Below, one piece after another: positions 60,928 to 64,000 of a DNA stretch of 64,000 nucleotides. A model generated the notes under the pieces. That model did no database searches and was not told where the DNA came from. It saw nothing but the letters and a program-made list of their open reading frames with translations. The stretch spans positions 124,025,447-124,089,446 of the forward strand of contig CM056573.1 of assembly GCA_029721435.1 (NCBI GenBank), in the 5' to 3' direction. Origin of the DNA: Gymnothorax reevesii. Lineage: Eukaryota > Chordata > Actinopteri > Anguilliformes > Muraenidae. Each line of letters starts with the position of its first letter. The first letter of the stretch is position 1. The position numbers and the translations under genes were made by a program.

Positions 60928-61120
60928 CTTGTGCATGATAATCTTGCGCTGGGCTGGCTCGGCCATGTCAATCATCTTCTGCACCACATAGTTGGCGTAC
61001 TGATCCTTCATCATGGTGTAGAGGGCGCTATGGGGGCCATCGTTCTGGCAGCACACTTCGTCAATCAGCAGAGCACGCTCCGCCCGCGAGGAGTGCGTTA
61101 CGCACTTCTCCACCACGTTG
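60928..61120 (-). CDS. pum2: pum2 exon: PUF repeats 7 and 8
   Basis: This 193-bp exon encodes [60 protein letters not shown] and IMHK. Repeat 7 carries the S-N-x-x-E triad that reads G in UGU, and repeat 8 the N-Y-x-x-Q triad that reads [17 protein letters not shown] and [13 protein letters not shown] are PUM2-type; PUM1 has ERAVLIDEVCTMNDGP and VAEPGQRKIVMHK. The acceptor AG is at 61122-61121. The first base completes the Ser codon split across the intron. The donor GTAATG starts at 60927 in phase 0. Confidence 0.98.
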
Positions 61121-61480
61121 CTGGAGAGGAGAGGATGAGGGTACAGGTGTCAGGAGGAGAAATGTCCTGGCCGTGCGAGCCCTCAGCCAGCTTTCAGTCA
61201 CATGACCAACTTTCCACCTGAAGTAGGGGATCTCTGCCTTTTCACAAGGGTGAGGGCTTTAGTCCCAGCCAGGAAGTTAACACTCTTTATCCCTCTATAA
61301 CTATAATTGGCGGGGCGCCTGTCTGTATGAATGTCGGTTTGTCCAAGGCTGCAAGGCACAGCACTGCTCTAATCCACTCAGAGGTCAAGCATAAGTTTGG
61401 TTGCACAGTTATCTGTAGAATTTGTTATTTATGATGTAATAATTTTAGAAAATTTGCATTAAGCTATCGAGTGGTTTTGC

Positions 61481-61811
61481 CAATTTTCAGGCCCACCTAA
61501 GAAATCGGCCAAGCTGAAACAACAGTTTGTCAGATGTCCACCTTTTTCAAATAATGAACAACACAATATCGAAAACATGCCACATTACTGCAAAACTTAT
61601 GCGTGAGTGCGTATGCGCAATAGGTTCGTCTCTGGGTTCGTTACAGGTCGCGAGTTTGGTTCTGGTGAAAATGTATCAACTTTAAGTGTGGTGCGAAGTT
61701 TTGCAGCAATGTGGCATGTTTTCGATTTCGTGTTGCTGGTTATATAAAAAAAGGAAGACACCTGACGAACCTTTGTTACAGCTTGGCCAGTTTCTTTGGT
61801 AGGCCTGATTC
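61481..61811. repeat. Long imperfect inverted repeat (hairpin) in pum2 intron
   Basis: The left arm, about 61481-61600 (segments tttcaggcccacc, ggccaagctg, tttgtcagatgtc, tcgaaaacatgccacatt), is repeated inverted at about 61697-61811 (aatgtggcatgttttcga, gacacctgacgaac, cagcttggcc, ggtaggcctgattct). Arms are about 115-120 bp, roughly 80-85 percent matching by eye, with a loop of about 95 bp. It is probably a palindromic MITE; in pum2 pre-mRNA it would form a long stem. Confidence 0.85.
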
Positions 61812-61995
61812 TGACGTCCATGGAAGAAGCATTTGTGGGATGCTGAGGAAGGCATAGCTGACTAGCAACCGGTAGTCTGCAGCAAAGGTTAGTACCTCGC
61901 CATGCCATGTGTTCTAATTTTACTTATCAAGGTCTTCAGCAAAGACTCAAAGGGCTGATTAGCAGAATCAGGTGTGCAACTGCTCTGATGGAATG

Positions 61996-62315
61996 GAACC
62001 CTGTGTTACCCAGGGAGTATTACCTCTCTAATGTATGCATCACCCAGGATACATTACCTCACAAATGTTACATGGGGCACATTACCTCACAAACTTGTGT
62101 TACCGGGGCACCTTATCCCAAAATGTGAGTTACGTACCAAGGGCACATTACCTCATAAAAGCGTTTGATACACGGGGCACATTACCTTGGAAACTTGTGT
62201 GTTACCCAGCAAAAATGACCTCAAACTTATGTTACCCAGGGCATATTAACTCAGAACCATGAGTGTTACATAAGACTCATTACCTCACAAACCTGCATTA
62301 GCCAGGGCACATTAC
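61996..62315 (-). repeat. Tandem array of exon-end/splice-donor copies in pum2 intron
   Basis: About nine degenerate units of 28-34 bp precede the pum2 splice donor on the plus strand, each centred on a version of attacctc: 62019, 62053, 62081, a degenerate one near 62113, 62147, 62181 (attacctt), 62215 (atgacctc), 62245 (attaactc) and 62279. The next motif, at 62311, is the real donor of the exon ending at 62316. On the transcript strand a good unit reads AACACAAGTTTGTGAGGTAA and then TGTGCCC; the true exon end and donor read AACACAAATTTGCGAGGTAA and then TGTGCCC. The array is thus built from copies of the exon's last bases plus its 5' splice site. Six intronic copies keep an AG|GTAAT core (62019, 62053, 62081, 62147, 62181, 62279). 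Confidence 0.9.
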
Positions 62316-62437
62316 CTCGCAAATTTGTGTTGACTAAGGGCCAGGACCTTCCCTCTGATCTCAGCCACAATTTTGCTCTTATCCTCAGAACGGCCATGTT
62401 CCAGAACATGCTGGATCACATAATTTCCATACTGATC
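62316..62437 (-). CDS. pum2: pum2 exon: PUF repeat 6 and start of repeat 7
   Basis: This 122-bp exon encodes [40 protein letters not shown] and the first two bases of the next Ser codon. The repeat 6 triad N-Y-x-x-Q reads [13 protein letters not shown] is PUM2-type (PUM1 has GNVLVLSQHKFA). The acceptor CACAG ends at 62438 and the donor G|GTAATG starts at 62315, phase 2, completed by the exon at 61120. If the true donor were skipped, the reading frame would continue GCG AGG TAA and stop at once. Earlier repeats 1-5 are beyond the window edge. Confidence 0.97.
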
Positions 62438-64000
62438 CTGTGGAAATGAGGTGGTAAAAACAGAATGTGTTTGTGTTCATCTGCGGACAGATTACATAAA
62501 GAACAACAGAGTTGGACAAAATCCCATGCACTCACTCAGACATACGACAACAAAAAAAAGTATCACATTAATTTTGTCCCCATAAAATATATGCATGCAG
62601 AGGGTGATAACATTAAGATTCATTATGCTCCAACACCACAAACATTTGCGTCATTGAACAGTGACCCTGCTGACAAAAATCAATCCACTCATTTAACCCA
62701 ACTCAAAAAAAACCAACATTTTCAATGCCCATATATGTGGTTTTTCCATTTTGCTGCATTTCTTCTATTAAAAGTAACAGATGTTAAAATAATTCTGCAG
62801 TATTTGTCCAATCCAGCTACCTTACAGATACAGAGTGATATACATCCTAATGCTTAAATCAGCAGGTATCAACCACTTTACCAAGCAGCGTGTCCGCATG
62901 GACTTAAATAAATCTCAATTTAAAAGCACAGAAGTTCTATTTTCTTTTAAAGGAGGAGACCGCACTTCGGCGAAGTATATTTCTCCAGAAATTAGAATTT
63001 TTGTAGTGTCTACGTCATATTTTAATTAGATAATCCAGTGCAGCACATTTTTAAACCAGTGAGTCTTCAAATTGGCTTCAGTATCAGGGGGCAGACACTT
63101 TTACTCGGGGAATCTTCTTATTTTGAATTTGATCTTCGGAAACCTCACCTTTAAAAAATGCTTAAAGACCTAATCCTCTCGCAGTTTACATCTCCCGATT
63201 AGCCACAGTTGCTCAGACTAATTGGTAAAAACTGACGAGTCTAATTTTCTTTTGATAACATTGTCATGCATTGCATCACAAAATGATGGGGCTTCGTCTT
63301 CTGTGCATGAGTGATGACGTAAAATTTCAGTACGTCTTTATAATTTCAGCGCTTGAGTTGCTCGTTCAGCCATGGTTTTTCCTGCACAGAGAATTTGGTG
63401 GCGGCCAAATTCTTCTTACCGCCACCAGCCCCCAACGCGATTTTCAGTATCGCTTTCTCATTTGCGTGCGCCGAAAAAGGAGGGGGGGGAAAAAACATGC
63501 AGAATTTGCATAATATTACTGCCATGCTCCCGTATGTAAACCATGTGTAGCCCTCCCTCCAGCGAAACAAAATAAGTATGTAATAACACCCACTCCCCAC
63601 CCCGCCCCGCCCCGCCCAAACACAACAAAATGAGAAGCACTTATCCCCCTCACTCTACAAAATAAAAAGGGAAATGAGAAGCATGTAAGGCAAGTTGCAC
63701 AGCTGTGTGACAATCCTAAGGACGGTGAAAATAAATTCTGCAAAGTCAACAAAAGTTTGGGATTTACAATGCCATATCAATTACATAAATGTAGGCAATA
63801 GGAATGAACCTTTTCATTAAAATTTCTAATTATAGGTTGTGTATTGGTCTTGGTCGCTCAGTCGATAAATTGTTTAATTCTTAATCAGGCCAGCTTAAAT
63901 AAAAACAGCTTGCGGACAGTCAAGCCATAAAGTGAGAGCTTACTGAAGGCCTTCTGAACAGCTCCATGGCCCGGATGAAGGAAAGAGAACAACTGACGGC
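62438..64000 (-). other. pum2 upstream intron, to window edge
   Basis: The preceding coding exon should encode the end of repeat 5, EELHQHTEQLVQ; I did not find it before 64000, so it lies outside the window. The intron has a GC-rich stretch of cccgccccgcccc type at about 63600-63620 and no other feature I can name. Confidence 0.7.

Overview
The window is vertebrate nuclear DNA, almost certainly from a ray-finned fish. The genes are split into exons with GT/AG introns, and the noncoding DNA is full of fish-type repeats: Tc1 elements with IR/DR ends, palindromic MITEs, L2-like LINE fragments, a tRNA-derived SINE, long CA/GA/AT microsatellites and many G or C runs of 11 to 18. No bacterial features, CRISPR array, rRNA or intact tRNA was seen.

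Two genes are supported, both on the minus strand. (1) A complete syndecan gene of five coding exons lies at 8946-27308. The exons join in frame with matching splice phases into a 402-residue transmembrane proteoglycan core protein. Its membrane segment and C1 region match syndecan-1 best, and its neighbour is pum2, as in tetrapods, so I call it sdc1. (2) The last three coding exons of pum2 (Pumilio 2) lie at 56570-62437. They encode PUF repeats 6 to 8, which read the UGU of target mRNAs, and the rest of the gene lies beyond the right edge. A probable pum2 3' UTR fills about 53.9-56.57 kb and carries a consensus Pumilio site.

Layout: 0-3.2 kb holds transposons (a Tc1 copy, a MITE with a 6-bp duplication, a dead Harbinger transposase). 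5.9-8.9 kb is sdc1 3' flank/UTR. 8.9-12.7 kb holds sdc1 exons 5 to 2, 12.7-27.2 kb the 14.5-kb intron 1, and 27.2-27.6 kb exon 1 and promoter. 27.6-53.9 kb is intergenic DNA with a nested LINE, Tc1 and solo LTR, several MITEs, microsatellites, an L2 LINE, an 89-bp minisatellite and a Tc1 relic. 53.9-64 kb is the 3' part of pum2.

The most unusual structure is in pum2. Directly downstream of the exon ending at 62316 the intron carries about nine degenerate 28-34 bp copies of that exon's own 3' end plus splice donor, leaving six intronic AG|GTAAT motifs. Other items of note are a fish syndecan-1 candidate with an EFLA instead of EFYA tail, a perfect estrogen-response-element palindrome inside a MITE, and a solo LTR with a 5-bp duplication inside a Tc1 copy.
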